This document shows, one piece after another, positions 28,954-37,875 of a DNA stretch of 64,000 nucleotides. Origin of the DNA: Burkholderia sp. SRS-46 (GTDB lineage Bacteria; Pseudomonadota; Gammaproteobacteria; Burkholderiales; Burkholderiaceae); NCBI RefSeq assembly GCF_004343775.1, contig NZ_PTXL01000005.1, positions 124,001 to 188,000 on the forward strand, read 5' to 3'. The notes under the pieces were generated by a model that saw only the letters and a program-made list of their open reading frames with translations, did no database searches and was not told the origin of the DNA. The position numbers and the translations under genes are program-made. Numbering within the stretch: the first letter of the stretch is position 1; every line of letters starts with the position of its first letter.

Positions 28954-29850
28954 ATGGAGACGACCGTGACCGCCGCGTCCCCCGCATCCCCGCAGTCCGC
29001 CCACCCCGTATTCGTGCTCGTGCACGGCGCATGGCACGGCGCGTGGTGCTTCGCGCACGTGATGACCGCGCTGGCCGAGCGCGGCCACCTCGCGATCGCG
29101 CGCGACCTGCCCGCGCACGGGATCAACGCCCGCTTTCCCGCGTCGTACTTCAAGCGACCGCTCGACCGGGAGGCGTTCGGCACCGAACCGTCGCCGGTGG
29201 CGAACACGACGCTCGACGACTATGCGTCGCAGGTGATGCAGGCGATCGACGACGCGTATGCGCTCGGCCACGGCAAGGTCGTGCTGGTCGGGCACAGCAT
29301 GGGCGGCATCGCGATCACGGCAGCCGCCGAGCGGATGCCCGAGAAGATCGCGAAGATCGTCTACCTGGCGGCGTTCATGCCCGCGTCGGGCGTGCCGGGC
29401 CTCGACTACGTGCGCGCGCCGGAAAACCAGGGCGAGATGCTCGGCAAGCTAATGCTCGCGAGCCCGCGCGCCGCCGGCGCGCTGCGCATCGATCCGCGCA
29501 GCGACGACGATGCATATCGCGCAACGGCCAAGCGCGCGCTGTGCGACGACGTCCCGCAGGCGGAATACGAGGCGGTCGCGAACCTGATGAGCTGCGACGT
29601 GCCGGCCGCGCCGTTCGCCACGGCGGTTCCGACCACGCCCGCGCGCTGGGGCGCGATCGACCGCCACTACATCAAGTGCCTGCAGGACAACGTGATCCTG
29701 CCCGCGCTGCAGCAGCGCTTCATCGACGAAGCCGATGCGTTCGCGCCGGACAACCCGACGCACGTGCATCAGCTCGACAGCAGCCACTCGCCGTTCGTGT
29801 CGCAGCCGGCGGTGCTGGCCGGCGTGCTGGCGGACATCGCGAAGCGCTGA
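28954..29850 (+). CDS. Alpha/beta-hydrolase, EstC/methylesterase-like
   Basis: The 298-residue protein has the oxyanion segment FVLVHGAWHGAWCF, nucleophile elbow GHSMGG (Ser around residue 115) and a C-terminal histidine in HQLDSSHSPFVSQP. The HGAWHGAWCF start and SHSPF end are typical of the plant methylesterase/EstC-like branch. It would hydrolyse a small ester; the substrate is not evident. It stands alone, convergent with the diguanylate cyclase operon. Confidence 0.85.
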   Translation: METTVTAASPASPQSAHPVFVLVHGAWHGAWCFAHVMTALAERGHLAIARDLPAHGINARFPASYFKRPLDREAFGTEPSPVANTTLDDYASQVMQAIDDAYALGHGKVVLVGHSMGGIAITAAAERMPEKIAKIVYLAAFMPASGVPGLDYVRAPENQGEMLGKLMLASPRAAGALRIDPRSDDDAYRATAKRALCDDVPQAEYEAVANLMSCDVPAAPFATAVPTTPARWGAIDRHYIKCLQDNVILPALQQRFIDEADAFAPDNPTHVHQLDSSHSPFVSQPAVLAGVLADIAKR

Positions 29851-29883
29851 AGCCCGCGCCGGCGCTCGCGTCCGCGCGGCGCG

Positions 29884-30822
29884 CTACGCGTACGCGACCG
29901 ACCGGTCGCGGCCGAGCCGCTTCGCGCGATACAGCGCGGCGTCGGCCTCGTTGACGAGCACCTCGCAGGTCTGCGCGCCCGCGTGCGCGCTCGCGCCGCC
30001 GACGCTCGCCGTGACCGGCACGCGCACACCCTCCGCGTCGACCGGTGCGCCGCCGATCGCGCAGCGCACCTTTTCCGCGACGAGCATCGCTTCGGCGAGA
30101 TCGGTGCACGGCAGCAGCAGCGCGAACTCCTCGCCGCCGAACCGGCAGAACGTATCCTGCGCGCGCACGATCCCCGAGACGCGCAGCGCCATCTCGCGCA
30201 GCACCGCGTCGCCGACGGCATGGCCGAACCGGTCGTTGATCGTCTTGAAGTGATCGAGATCGAACAGCAGCACCGACAGGTCCCCGCCGTAGCGCTGCCA
30301 GCGCGCGAATTCGTCGCGCAGCCGCGATTCGAAGAAGCGCCGGTTCGCGATGCCGGTGAGGCCGTCGCAGTTGGCGTGCTCGCGCAGCTTCGCGACGGCT
30401 TCCTCGCGTTCGCGCTGCATCACGCTCACGTGCGTGACGTCCGAGATCGTCACGCACACGGCCTCGACCTCGCGCCCGCGCGTGAGCGGCATGAAGGTGC
30501 AGTCCTGCTGCATGAAGTCGACGCCGCCGGTGATCGGCCGGTCGTGCTCGAAGCGGAACAGGTAGGGCCGCTGCTCCCACGAGCTGAACGCGAAGCTGCC
30601 GAGCTGGAACACGCTCTCGAGCTTGCGCGCGAGCCAGGCGCGCGGCAGGTCCGGAAAGCAGTCGAACAGGTTGCGGCCGATCACGTCGTCGGCGGGGACG
30701 CCGCTGTGGTCCTGCATGAAGCGGTTCCACATCAGCACGTTCATCGCGCGGTCGAGTACGAACAGGCCGAATCCGACCCGTTCGATCACGAGGTCGCTCA
30801 GCGAAGCAGGGCGGACAGTCAT
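29884..30822 (-). CDS. PAS-GGDEF diguanylate cyclase
   Basis: The 312-residue cytoplasmic protein has an N-terminal PAS domain (residues about 10-130) and a GGDEF domain with GGEEF at 229-233. An I-site RAQD lies at 220-223, so it should make c-di-GMP with product inhibition. Its ATG overlaps the stop of the CheC-like gene by 4 bp (ATGA). It is the third gene of a CheY-CheC-diguanylate cyclase operon, which suggests control by a phosphorelay. Confidence 0.92.
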   Translation of the reverse strand: MTVRPASLSDLVIERVGFGLFVLDRAMNVLMWNRFMQDHSGVPADDVIGRNLFDCFPDLPRAWLARKLESVFQLGSFAFSSWEQRPYLFRFEHDRPITGGVDFMQQDCTFMPLTRGREVEAVCVTISDVTHVSVMQREREEAVAKLREHANCDGLTGIANRRFFESRLRDEFARWQRYGGDLSVLLFDLDHFKTINDRFGHAVGDAVLREMALRVSGIVRAQDTFCRFGGEEFALLLPCTDLAEAMLVAEKVRCAIGGAPVDAEGVRVPVTASVGGASAHAGAQTCEVLVNEADAALYRAKRLGRDRSVAYA

Positions 30823-31487
30823 AGTGCGGAGAGCAACGCGTCGAGCGCGTCGCCCATCAAACGGATCGAGTCTTCGGCCATCAGCATCACGAAATGGGCG
30901 CGGAACCCGTCATCCTCCAGGCCGAAATTCACTTCCAGCAGCAGCGCGACGCTCCACGCGAGCACCGTGGGCTGGAACACGTCGTCGAACGACACGTCCG
31001 CGCCCAGCAGCCCCGGCGGGAAGAACACCGGCGTGCGGCCGAGCTCGTCGAGGATCGATGCGACGCACGCGCCCATCAGCACGTTCGCGACGTCGAACAC
31101 GAGTTCGTCCTGGCTCGACGCGTCGCCGCGCGCGCTGGCAGTCTCGTCGTCGTCCCGCGCGCGGGTGGCCGGCGCACCGTCGCCGAACGTGTGATCGACG
31201 AGCGAGGCGAGCCGCGCGACGCTCGACGTGCGGCACAGCACGAGCGCCTCGCCCTTGATGTCGGAGCGAAAGCCCTGGCGCACGGCCGTCACGCTTTCGT
31301 GAATGCCCGTCATGTCGCGCAGCGCCTTGCCGGCATCGGCCGCCCGCACGACCCGCACGCGCGGCACGGACAGCTCGATGAAGCGGCCGAGCAGCGACGC
31401 AAGCCGTGCAGCGGCACGCCCCATCGCGAGGTTGGCGATTTCCTGCAACGCGTCGCGTTGCTCCGCCGTGAACACCGAGTCAGGCAT
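30819..31487 (-). CDS. CheC/CheX-family phosphatase-like protein
   Basis: The 222-residue protein has two CheC-type active-site helices: D-x3-E-x2-N in QRDALQEIANLAMG near residue 15, with a proline after the expected spacing, and a second, partly altered copy DELVFDVANVLMG. CheC proteins dephosphorylate CheY-P. ATG 31487 is chosen because AAGGAG lies 10 bp upstream; ATG 31496 would be only 1 bp from it. Its start overlaps the end of the receiver gene. It likely dephosphorylates the adjacent CheY-like protein. Confidence 0.85.
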   Translation of the reverse strand: MPDSVFTAEQRDALQEIANLAMGRAAARLASLLGRFIELSVPRVRVVRAADAGKALRDMTGIHESVTAVRQGFRSDIKGEALVLCRTSSVARLASLVDHTFGDGAPATRARDDDETASARGDASSQDELVFDVANVLMGACVASILDELGRTPVFFPPGLLGADVSFDDVFQPTVLAWSVALLLEVNFGLEDDGFRAHFVMLMAEDSIRLMGDALDALLSAL

Positions 31488-31848
31488 ACAACCCATACTC
31501 CTTGAGAATGGGCAGCAACGCCTCCGACGTCACGGGCTTCGCGACGAACGCGATCGCACCCAGCTCGCGCACGCGCTCGCGCGCCTGCGGCTGGATATCA
31601 GCGGATACCACGATCACGAACGTGTTCAGATCTTCGTGGCGCAGTGTTTCGAGAACCTGATAGCCGTTCATGTCCGGCATCGTCAGGTCGAGAAACATCA
31701 CGGAAGCCTTGCCGTCACGATAGAGCGCAAGTGCCTCGCGGCCGTTTGCCGCATACGCGATGTCGACGTCCCAGTCCCCCGGTAAGGCCTTTGTCAGCAG
31801 CTTGCGTGCGAGCAGCGAATCGTCGGCAATCACAATCGGCAAAGGCAT
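31480..31848 (-). CDS. CheY-like single-domain response regulator
   Basis: The 122-residue receiver domain has the acidic pair (IADDSLLARKLL), phospho-acceptor Asp54 (VMFLDLTMPDMNG) and lysine in FVAKPVTSEA. No output domain. It is first in the operon with the CheC-like phosphatase and the diguanylate cyclase. An interaction with either partner is inferred from the operon. Confidence 0.92.
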   Translation of the reverse strand: MPLPIVIADDSLLARKLLTKALPGDWDVDIAYAANGREALALYRDGKASVMFLDLTMPDMNGYQVLETLRHEDLNTFVIVVSADIQPQARERVRELGAIAFVAKPVTSEALLPILKEYGLYA

Positions 31849-32319
31849 GGCGGCGGAGCGGAATACGGAATGGTCTCTCTCGCGTTAACGACCGTGCGCC
31901 GCGTTTCTTTAGGCGCCGAATGAACGGTCGCAAGCTTGCGTCGGGCGGCCACGCAGCGCACGCCGCGGCAAACTTGCAGGCGACGGGCTGCGCGCCGGCA
32001 TCGGCGCGCGCGTATCTGTCATGGAAAGCAAGGCGCGATTCTGTGAGTAAAACCGGGGCGGTGCAACTCGCCATTTTTGCCTTTTCAGACAAAATCGATC
32101 CGATCCCGCGCCTTTCCGAAAACAGCCGCGACCATTTTTTCAATAAGCACGCAAAATTTTTCCTTGTGTACGTTTGCGCTGCCGGATTCGTCGCGTTTTC
32201 AATCTGACAATTTCAACGGTCGGATTCGTCGGGATTATGCGGGCCCGCGGCGCGGAACGCGGATGCAACTCGTTTATGATGGCAGGCACCTCCAGCCTGC
32301 GCCTCACCCTTTCCCATCC
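31849..32319. other. Divergent promoter spacer, CheY-like gene / hybrid kinase
   Basis: A 471-bp spacer whose right half (about 32060-32215) is noticeably AT-rich with several A and T runs. It probably holds both promoters. No gene or operator is convincing. Confidence 0.5.
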
Positions 32320-34584
32320 ATGACGTCCGACCGGCCTGCCGACTCCCGCGACCCCGCTTCCGCCGACGACTGGCAGGACGACGAGACCTACGCGGCCGGC
32401 GCGCCCGAACACGATTTCGCCGTCCGGCGCGTGACGCTGATCGTGCTGCTGATCGCCGCGATCGTGCTGCCGTGCATCTACGTGTCGGTGATGGCGTACA
32501 ACGACCTGAAGGCGCGCGAAGCCGCCGCGAGCGACGTGACGATGCGCACCGTGCGCGTGGCCGAGGAACACGCGCTCAAGGTGTTCGACCTCAGCGAGAC
32601 GCTCGACGCGCGCATCGTCGATCTCGTGCAGGACATGGACGATGCGTCGGTGCGCAAGGACGAATCCGACATCCACGATGCGCTCAACACGATCGGCGGC
32701 GGCTACCCGCAGGTCGCGGCCGTGTCGATCTTCGGCGCGAGCGGGATGCTGCTCGCGAACAGCCTCTACTTTCCGGCGCCGTATGCGTCGATCGCGAACC
32801 GCGACGACTTCGTCGGCATTCGCGACGGCAAGGTGATCGAACACATCTCGCGCCTGATGATGGGGCCGCTGAAGCTCGAGAACATTCCCGTGTTCAACAC
32901 GGGCGTCGCGCGTCGACACAGCGACGGCTCGTTCGCGGGGATGGTGTCGATCGCGCTGAAGTCGTCGTATTTCAACGCGTTCTACCGCGACCTGCTCGGC
33001 GGCGCGAAGACGCCGATGACGATGTCGCTCACGCGCACCGACGGCGCCGTGCTCGCGTCGTATCCGCCGCTGCCGGCCACCGCGCAGGGCGATCATCCGC
33101 TCCCGCTGACCGGCGAGCGGAGCGGGCGCGCGGGCGTCGTGCGCGTGAGCCACGGCGCGGGCAGCGAGATCGTCGCGTACCGGCAGGTCGGCAGCTATCC
33201 GGTCTACGTGTCGTGCGCGTTTCGCACGTCGGCGATCTGGCGTGAATGGTACGAACACCTGAGCGTGCTGTTCGTGTCGATGTTCGCGCCGTCGTTCGCG
33301 CTGTGGTGCGTGATCTGGCTGTCGCTCAAGCGGCTGAAGGCGGAAGAGGAGGCATGGGACCGCTGGCAGGCCGAAGCGTCGATGCGGCGCTCGATCGAAT
33401 CGGCCTACCGCCAGTCGCGCAAGATGCAGGCGCTCGGCAACCTCGTCGGCAGCGTCGCGCACGACTTCAACAACCTGCTGATGATCATCTCGAGCAACGT
33501 GCAGATCGCGCGGCACCGCGGCGTGCAGCACCTCGACACCGAACTCGGCGCGATCGAACGGGCGCTGAAGAACGGGCAGTCGCTGACGCGCCAGCTGCTC
33601 GGCGTCGCGCGCAAGCAGCCGCTGCACAGCGAGACGATCGACGTCGGGCAGTGGCTCGGCACCTGCCGCGAACTGGTGAAGACGTCGCTCGGCTCGAAGT
33701 CGTCGCTGATCGCGGCGATCGACCCCGGCGTGTGGCCGATTCGCGTGGACATCGCGGAGCTCGAGCTCGCGGTCATCAACCTCGCGGTGAACGCGCGCGA
33801 TGCGATGCCGACCGGCGGCCGCTTCACGGTGGGCGCGCGCAACGTGACGTTCCGCCGCGAGGACGGCTTTCCGCTGACCGGCGATTTCGTGCAGATCTCG
33901 CTCGACGACACCGGCTCGGGGATGGTGCCCGAGGTGCTCGCGCGCGCGTTCGAGCCGCTGTATACGACGAAGGCGCAGGGGATGGGCACGGGCCTCGGGC
34001 TGCCGCAGGTGTTCGCGTTCTGCGAGCGCTCGGGCGGCCTCGCGACGATCGACAGCGCGGTGGGCGCCGGCACGTCGGTGCGGCTCTATCTGCCGCGGGC
34101 GAGCGCGCAGGACCTGGTCGTCGCGCGGGCGCCGGCCCCGGTCGCGCCGGCGTCCGACACACGGCCGCCGGCCGGCCTGCACGTGCTGCTCGTCGAGGAC
34201 AACAGCGAAGTCGCCGCGGGCACGGAAGCGCTGATCACGCTGCTCGGGCACCGCGTGACCTACGCGGCGACCGCCGACGACGCGCTGCGGCTCATCGAAG
34301 GCACGCCGGCAGGGGAGGGCTTCGATCTCGTGATTTCGGACATTCACATGCCCGGCCAGTTGAACGGCATCGATCTCGCCGAGGCGGTCGGGCTGCGGCC
34401 GGACAAGCTGCCCGTCATCCTGGTGACGGGTTATGCGGAGGAGCTCGACCGCACGCGCGGGGTCAACGTGCGCGTGCTGTCGAAGCCGTTCGATATCGCG
34501 CTGCTCGACGAAATCCTGCAAGGCATTCGCGAGGCGCGGGATGCACGTGACGCGCGGCACGCCGGCGCGCATCACGCGCCGTGA
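32320..34584 (+). CDS. Hybrid sensor histidine kinase with C-terminal receiver
   Basis: The 754-residue protein has two transmembrane helices (near residues 37-60 and 315-340) around a periplasmic Cache-like region. His381 lies in NLVGSVAHDFNNLL, the HisKA box of hybrid kinases. An HATPase (VNARDAMPTGG, FEPLYTTKAQGMGTGLGL) follows, then a receiver with Asp674 (DLVISDIHMPGQ). ATG 32320 follows the start of the soluble N-terminus; an upstream in-frame ATG at 32263 is possible. No cognate regulator lies next to it. Confidence 0.9.
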   Translation: MTSDRPADSRDPASADDWQDDETYAAGAPEHDFAVRRVTLIVLLIAAIVLPCIYVSVMAYNDLKAREAAASDVTMRTVRVAEEHALKVFDLSETLDARIVDLVQDMDDASVRKDESDIHDALNTIGGGYPQVAAVSIFGASGMLLANSLYFPAPYASIANRDDFVGIRDGKVIEHISRLMMGPLKLENIPVFNTGVARRHSDGSFAGMVSIALKSSYFNAFYRDLLGGAKTPMTMSLTRTDGAVLASYPPLPATAQGDHPLPLTGERSGRAGVVRVSHGAGSEIVAYRQVGSYPVYVSCAFRTSAIWREWYEHLSVLFVSMFAPSFALWCVIWLSLKRLKAEEEAWDRWQAEASMRRSIESAYRQSRKMQALGNLVGSVAHDFNNLLMIISSNVQIARHRGVQHLDTELGAIERALKNGQSLTRQLLGVARKQPLHSETIDVGQWLGTCRELVKTSLGSKSSLIAAIDPGVWPIRVDIAELELAVINLAVNARDAMPTGGRFTVGARNVTFRREDGFPLTGDFVQISLDDTGSGMVPEVLARAFEPLYTTKAQGMGTGLGLPQVFAFCERSGGLATIDSAVGAGTSVRLYLPRASAQDLVVARAPAPVAPASDTRPPAGLHVLLVEDNSEVAAGTEALITLLGHRVTYAATADDALRLIEGTPAGEGFDLVISDIHMPGQLNGIDLAEAVGLRPDKLPVILVTGYAEELDRTRGVNVRVLSKPFDIALLDEILQGIREARDARDARHAGAHHAP

Positions 34585-34609
34585 GCCGCCGCGCCCGGCG
34601 AGGTCGGGC

Positions 34610-35164
34610 TCAGGCCGCCTTGTTCAGCCGCACCCACGCGGCGTAGCGATCGACGAACCCCTGCAGGAACTTGCGCGTGTCCTCGTTGACGATCTTGCCT
34701 TCGTCGTCGATGCGGGCCGGGTCGTGCTTGATGAACATTTCCGGCTGGCCGAGCGTCGCGACGTCGAGATACGCGAGCACGTTGCGCAGATGCTGCTGCG
34801 ACAGCGCCGTGCCCGTCGCGCCCGGCGACGTGCCGAGCACCGCGCCCGGCTTGCCGGCCCACGAATTGGTGCCCCACGGGCGCGAGCCCCAGTCGAGCGC
34901 ATTTTTCAGCACGCCCGGAATCGACCGGTTGTATTCCGGGGTGACGAACAGCAGCGCGTCGGCTGCTTCGATCGACTGCTTGAAACGCTTGGCGACGTCC
35001 GGGAAATCCGCGTCGTAATCCTGGCAGTAGAGCGGGAGCTCGCCGATCTCGACGAACTCGAACGAGAGATCGGCCGGCGCAAGCGAGATCACTGCGTGTG
35101 CGAGCGCGCGGTTCCAGGATCCGCGGCGCAGGCTGCCGACGATGACCGCAACACGATGTGCCAT
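34610..35164 (-). CDS. NADPH-dependent FMN reductase
   Basis: The 184-residue flavodoxin-fold protein has the FMN loop VGSLRRGSWNRALA, the TPEYNRSIPGVLKNALDWGSRP segment and LGTSPGATGTALSQQHLR. It belongs to the chromate/quinone reductase (ChrR/YieF-like) family and would reduce quinones or azo compounds with NAD(P)H. ATG 35164 has AAGGAGACA upstream. It is a single gene. Three DnaA-box-like sites lie upstream of it. Confidence 0.9.
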   Translation of the reverse strand: MAHRVAVIVGSLRRGSWNRALAHAVISLAPADLSFEFVEIGELPLYCQDYDADFPDVAKRFKQSIEAADALLFVTPEYNRSIPGVLKNALDWGSRPWGTNSWAGKPGAVLGTSPGATGTALSQQHLRNVLAYLDVATLGQPEMFIKHDPARIDDEGKIVNEDTRKFLQGFVDRYAAWVRLNKAA

Positions 35165-35528
35165 GACTGTCTCCTTCTGATGGGTGAGTAATCGATATGA
35201 TTGATGCGGAACAGGCAACAAAGGTCTGTTTATAGGCAGGCCAGCCCGTGAACCGTCCCACGGGGCCATCCGGCCGACTTTCCACAAGGTTTTCCACAGA
35301 AATTGTGGATAACTTTGCTGGCAAGCCCCGCCGTTACACATGATCGGTCGCGCGATGCCGGGGGCGCGACGCAAGCCTGTCGGCAAGCATAGCGCAGCGC
35401 CTCGGCCGCGTTCGTGAAAAGCGCGGCGCGACGTGCGTTGCGGGCGAGCGCCGCGCCCAGTAAGCTGCTGGCACCGTGGCTCGCGCGACCGGCAGCGAGT
35501 GCGGCGCTTACCCGAGAGATGCCCGACG
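35165..35528. other. Spacer holding a cluster of DnaA-box-like 9-mers
   Basis: The spacer between the FMN reductase and the sigma factor contains CTTTCCACA (35278-35286), TTTTCCACA (35290-35298) and TGTGGATAA (35304-35312, a perfect TTATCCACA on the other strand) within 35 bp. The rest shows no gene. Confidence 0.65.
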
Positions 35529-36125
35529 ATGCCGCCCGCGTATGACGATCCCGCCTATCTTGCTCAGTTGCGGCACGACCTGCTGCGCTTCGCGCGCCTG
35601 CAGCTCCGCGATGCCGACGCGGCCGAGGACGCGGTGCAGGAAGCGCTGACGGCCGCCTGGACGCACGCGACGGAGTTCGCCGGTTTGTCCGCGCACAAGA
35701 CCTGGGTGTTCGGCATCCTGCGCAACAAGTTGATCGACGTGCTGCGCGCGCGGCAGCGGATGGTGAGCCTGTCCGCGCTCGACGCCGAACTCGACGGCGA
35801 ATCCGTGCTCGACCGCGAACTCTTCAAGGAAAACGGGCACTGGGCCCCGCACACGAAACCGCGGCCGTGGCCCCGACCGGAAACGCTGCTGCAGCAGCAG
35901 CAATTCTGGATGCTGTTCGAAACCTGCCTGAACCATCTGCCCGAGCAGATCGGGCGCGTGTTCATGATGCGCGAGTTTCTCGATGTCGAGATCGACGACA
36001 TCTGCACCGAACTGACGTTGACGACGAACCATTGCAGCGTGCTGCTGTACCGCGCGCGTACGCGCCTGCGCACCTGCCTGAGCGAAAAGGGGCTGACGAC
36101 CGAAGATGCTACCGGGGAAATGTAA
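35529..36125 (+). CDS. ECF-type RNA polymerase sigma factor
   Basis: The 198-residue protein has region 2 (LLRFARLQLRDADAAEDAVQEALTAAWTHATEFAGLSAHKTWVFGILRNKLID) and region 4 (LPEQIGRVFMMREFLDVEIDDICTELTLTTNHCSVLLYRARTRLRTCL). The long linker with WAPHTKPRPWPRPE is typical of a conserved beta-proteobacterial ECF group paired with a short zinc-finger anti-sigma. Its end overlaps that partner gene by 20 bp. The signal it answers is not apparent. Confidence 0.92.
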   Translation: MPPAYDDPAYLAQLRHDLLRFARLQLRDADAAEDAVQEALTAAWTHATEFAGLSAHKTWVFGILRNKLIDVLRARQRMVSLSALDAELDGESVLDRELFKENGHWAPHTKPRPWPRPETLLQQQQFWMLFETCLNHLPEQIGRVFMMREFLDVEIDDICTELTLTTNHCSVLLYRARTRLRTCLSEKGLTTEDATGEM

Positions 36126-36305
36126 GGACGTGACGCGCCTGCTGTCGGATGCGCTCGACCGGCATCTGACGGTCCATGAGCGCGTGCAGGTGCGCGTGCA
36201 TCTGCCGACCTGCAGCGGCTGCAGGGTACCGCGAACAGATCGCTGCTGCGGGCGGCGGCGAAGGCCGCGGGCGGGCGGGGATGGTGGTGGAGACGGGGCG
36301 AGTGA
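36106..36305 (+). pseudogene. Zinc-finger anti-sigma factor, apparently frameshifted
   Basis: The start (MLPGKCKDVTRLLSDALDRHLTVHERVQVRVHLPTCSGCR) is a zf-HC2 anti-sigma with the metal-binding H-x3-C-x2-C pattern. After CSGCR the frame becomes RVPRTDRCCGRRRRP and runs on to a stop at 36483. The expected continuation is visible in other frames: YREQI in the next, then RAAAKAAGG in the third, ending at 36305. At least two small indels near 36224-36250 would explain it. The anti-sigma may be inactive or this may be sequence error. Confidence 0.6.
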
Positions 36306-36422
36306 GGCGTCAGGCGTCGGCGTGGCGGTGACCGGCACCGCAGCGCGGGTGCGGCCGATCGGGCCGCACGCCCGCCGCGCGTCGATCACCCGGCGCAATA
36401 ATAAAAATACGCAGACTTGGAA

Positions 36423-36779
36423 TTATTCGAACAGCTCGCGCACTGCTTCCGGGGGACGCCCGATCGCGGCCTTGCTCTTGTAGACGACGATGGGGCGCTG
36501 CAGGAGGATCGGATGAGCGGCAATCGCCTCGTAGGCTTGCGCGTCGGTCAAATCCTCGCGGGCCAGACCCAGTGTCTTGTATGGCTCTTCGTTGTCACGA
36601 AGCATGTCGCGAACCGGGCGCGCGAGCTGACGATGCAGCACCTCCAGTTCCTCAACCGTCGGCGGGGTCTTCAGGTACTCGACGATATTCACGGGCGCGC
36701 CGCTCTGATTCAGCGACTCGATAAGCGCCAGCGTCTCGCGAGATTTCGAGCATCGGGGGTTGTGGTAGATCGTGATCAT
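36423..36779 (-). CDS. arsC: Arsenate reductase, glutaredoxin-dependent ArsC type
   Basis: The 118-residue thioredoxin-fold protein starts MITIYHNPRCSKSRETL with catalytic Cys10. Arginines in LARPVRDMLR, ILLQRPIVV and AAIGRPPEAV match the arsenate-binding set of this ArsC branch. It is unrelated in fold to the LMW-phosphatase arsC at 3.8 kb. It stands alone beside the centromere region, so it may be housekeeping rather than part of an arsenic operon. Confidence 0.92.
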   Translation of the reverse strand: MITIYHNPRCSKSRETLALIESLNQSGAPVNIVEYLKTPPTVEELEVLHRQLARPVRDMLRDNEEPYKTLGLAREDLTDAQAYEAIAAHPILLQRPIVVYKSKAAIGRPPEAVRELFE

Positions 36780-36941
36780 CGTTCGGGCCTGGGAAGTAGG
36801 GTCTCGTATTGTAGCCAGTCCGCGTCGGAGGCTCGAACCAGCGAGAGGGCGGGGGCAGCGTTGGTAGTCAGCGTGGAGGCGGGCGGGCTTCGTCGCCGAA
36901 AAGGCTGCTCGTCAAACATTCGGCGTTCGCCGCACAACTCG

Positions 36942-36957
36942 GTTTATGCGCATAAAT
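36942..36957. repeat. parS-like site 1 (GTTTATGCGCATAAAT)
   Basis: One mismatch from the 16-bp palindrome, at the outer base of the right arm. Leftmost of the field, adjacent to arsC. Confidence 0.8.
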
Positions 36958-37109
36958 TCGCATCGACGTCGGGAACCTCTGAGCTAAAGAATCGATCGCC
37001 AGGGGCGCGCAGTCTCCCACAAAAGGGCGCTTGTTGAGCGTCGCCGCATGGCACTTCTCAGTTGCCGGAACGACTACCACGGCGTGCCCGAAGCACCGAC
37101 AACGAGCGA

Positions 37110-37125
37110 GTTTATGCGCATAAAG
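37110..37125. repeat. parS-like site 2 (GTTTATGCGCATAAAG)
   Basis: One mismatch from the palindrome, at the last base. Confidence 0.8.
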
Positions 37126-37385
37126 CGCGTGTGTGCGGTGTACTCAGCCCCAGTAGGCCATGTGCTTCGCGTTGGCCCATGGTCGCCGCGTCATAGCTCG
37201 AACGGCCGCCGCATGCGATCAAACGTCGAGCCCCGAGCTCATTCACGTGCCTATGTGTTGCCGGATGAACGGCATGGCAACCACCCCTGCTCGGTAGGGG
37301 AGTGCGCTTTGGTCATCGGCGCATGCTTGCCGCATTCGTTGCCGCTGCCTTGTCGCGCAGCGAGCTACATGCTGAACCGCTGGCG

Positions 37386-37401
37386 GTTTATGCGCATAAG
37401 C
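37386..37401. repeat. parS-like site 3 (GTTTATGCGCATAAGC)
   Basis: One mismatch, at position 15. Confidence 0.8.
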
Positions 37402-37539
37402 TTGCCCTCGCTACCGCGACCAACGAAACGCGTTCGCGCCTGGCGGGGGGGGGGAGCCGCGCGCCCGCCGCTCATGTGGGGCGCCGCATCGCGACGTGAA
37501 GGGTTGTCACGCCACGATCGAGGTGTCGACCATCGGGCG

Positions 37540-37555
37540 GTTTATGCGCATAAAC
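37540..37555. repeat. parS-like site 4, perfect palindrome
   Basis: Exact GTTTATGCGCATAAAC, which as I recall is the centromere sequence described for chromosome 2 of Burkholderia cenocepacia. Confidence 0.88.
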
Positions 37556-37680
37556 CTCGTCGCGCAGTGCATGCCCCTACCGTTGCACGAGGATCATGAA
37601 CAGGCGGGCCTATCGCTTCGGCGGCCCACCTGCGAATCGCCGCCACATCTCCCGGCGCTCGATCACCAATGCCCAGACCT

Positions 37681-37696
37681 GTTTATGCGCATAAAC
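37681..37696. repeat. parS-like site 5, perfect palindrome
   Basis: Exact GTTTATGCGCATAAAC, 141 bp from site 4. Confidence 0.88.
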
Positions 37697-37859
37697 ACCG
37701 CGAGGCTGACGCCGATCCGAGCGCACCGCCAACGCCTGATCAGGAGGGAACCGATTCTTTCCACCCCGTCTTTCGCTTGCGGACGCGTACTGAACACTTG
37801 CACGCGACGTCGCCCACTCGATCGGCTCGACGCGTCCCGTCGACCGTCACCGCACACCT

Positions 37860-37875
37860 GTTTATGCGCATAAGC
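37860..37875. repeat. parS-like site 6 (GTTTATGCGCATAAGC)
   Basis: One mismatch, identical to site 3. It lies 100 bp before the parA start, so ParB bound here could influence parAB transcription. Confidence 0.8.

Noticed and set aside
32140..34575. 811-codon minus-strand frame opposite the hybrid kinase
   Set aside because: Composition is an antisense artefact; plus-strand motifs HDFNN and the receiver aspartate are intact.
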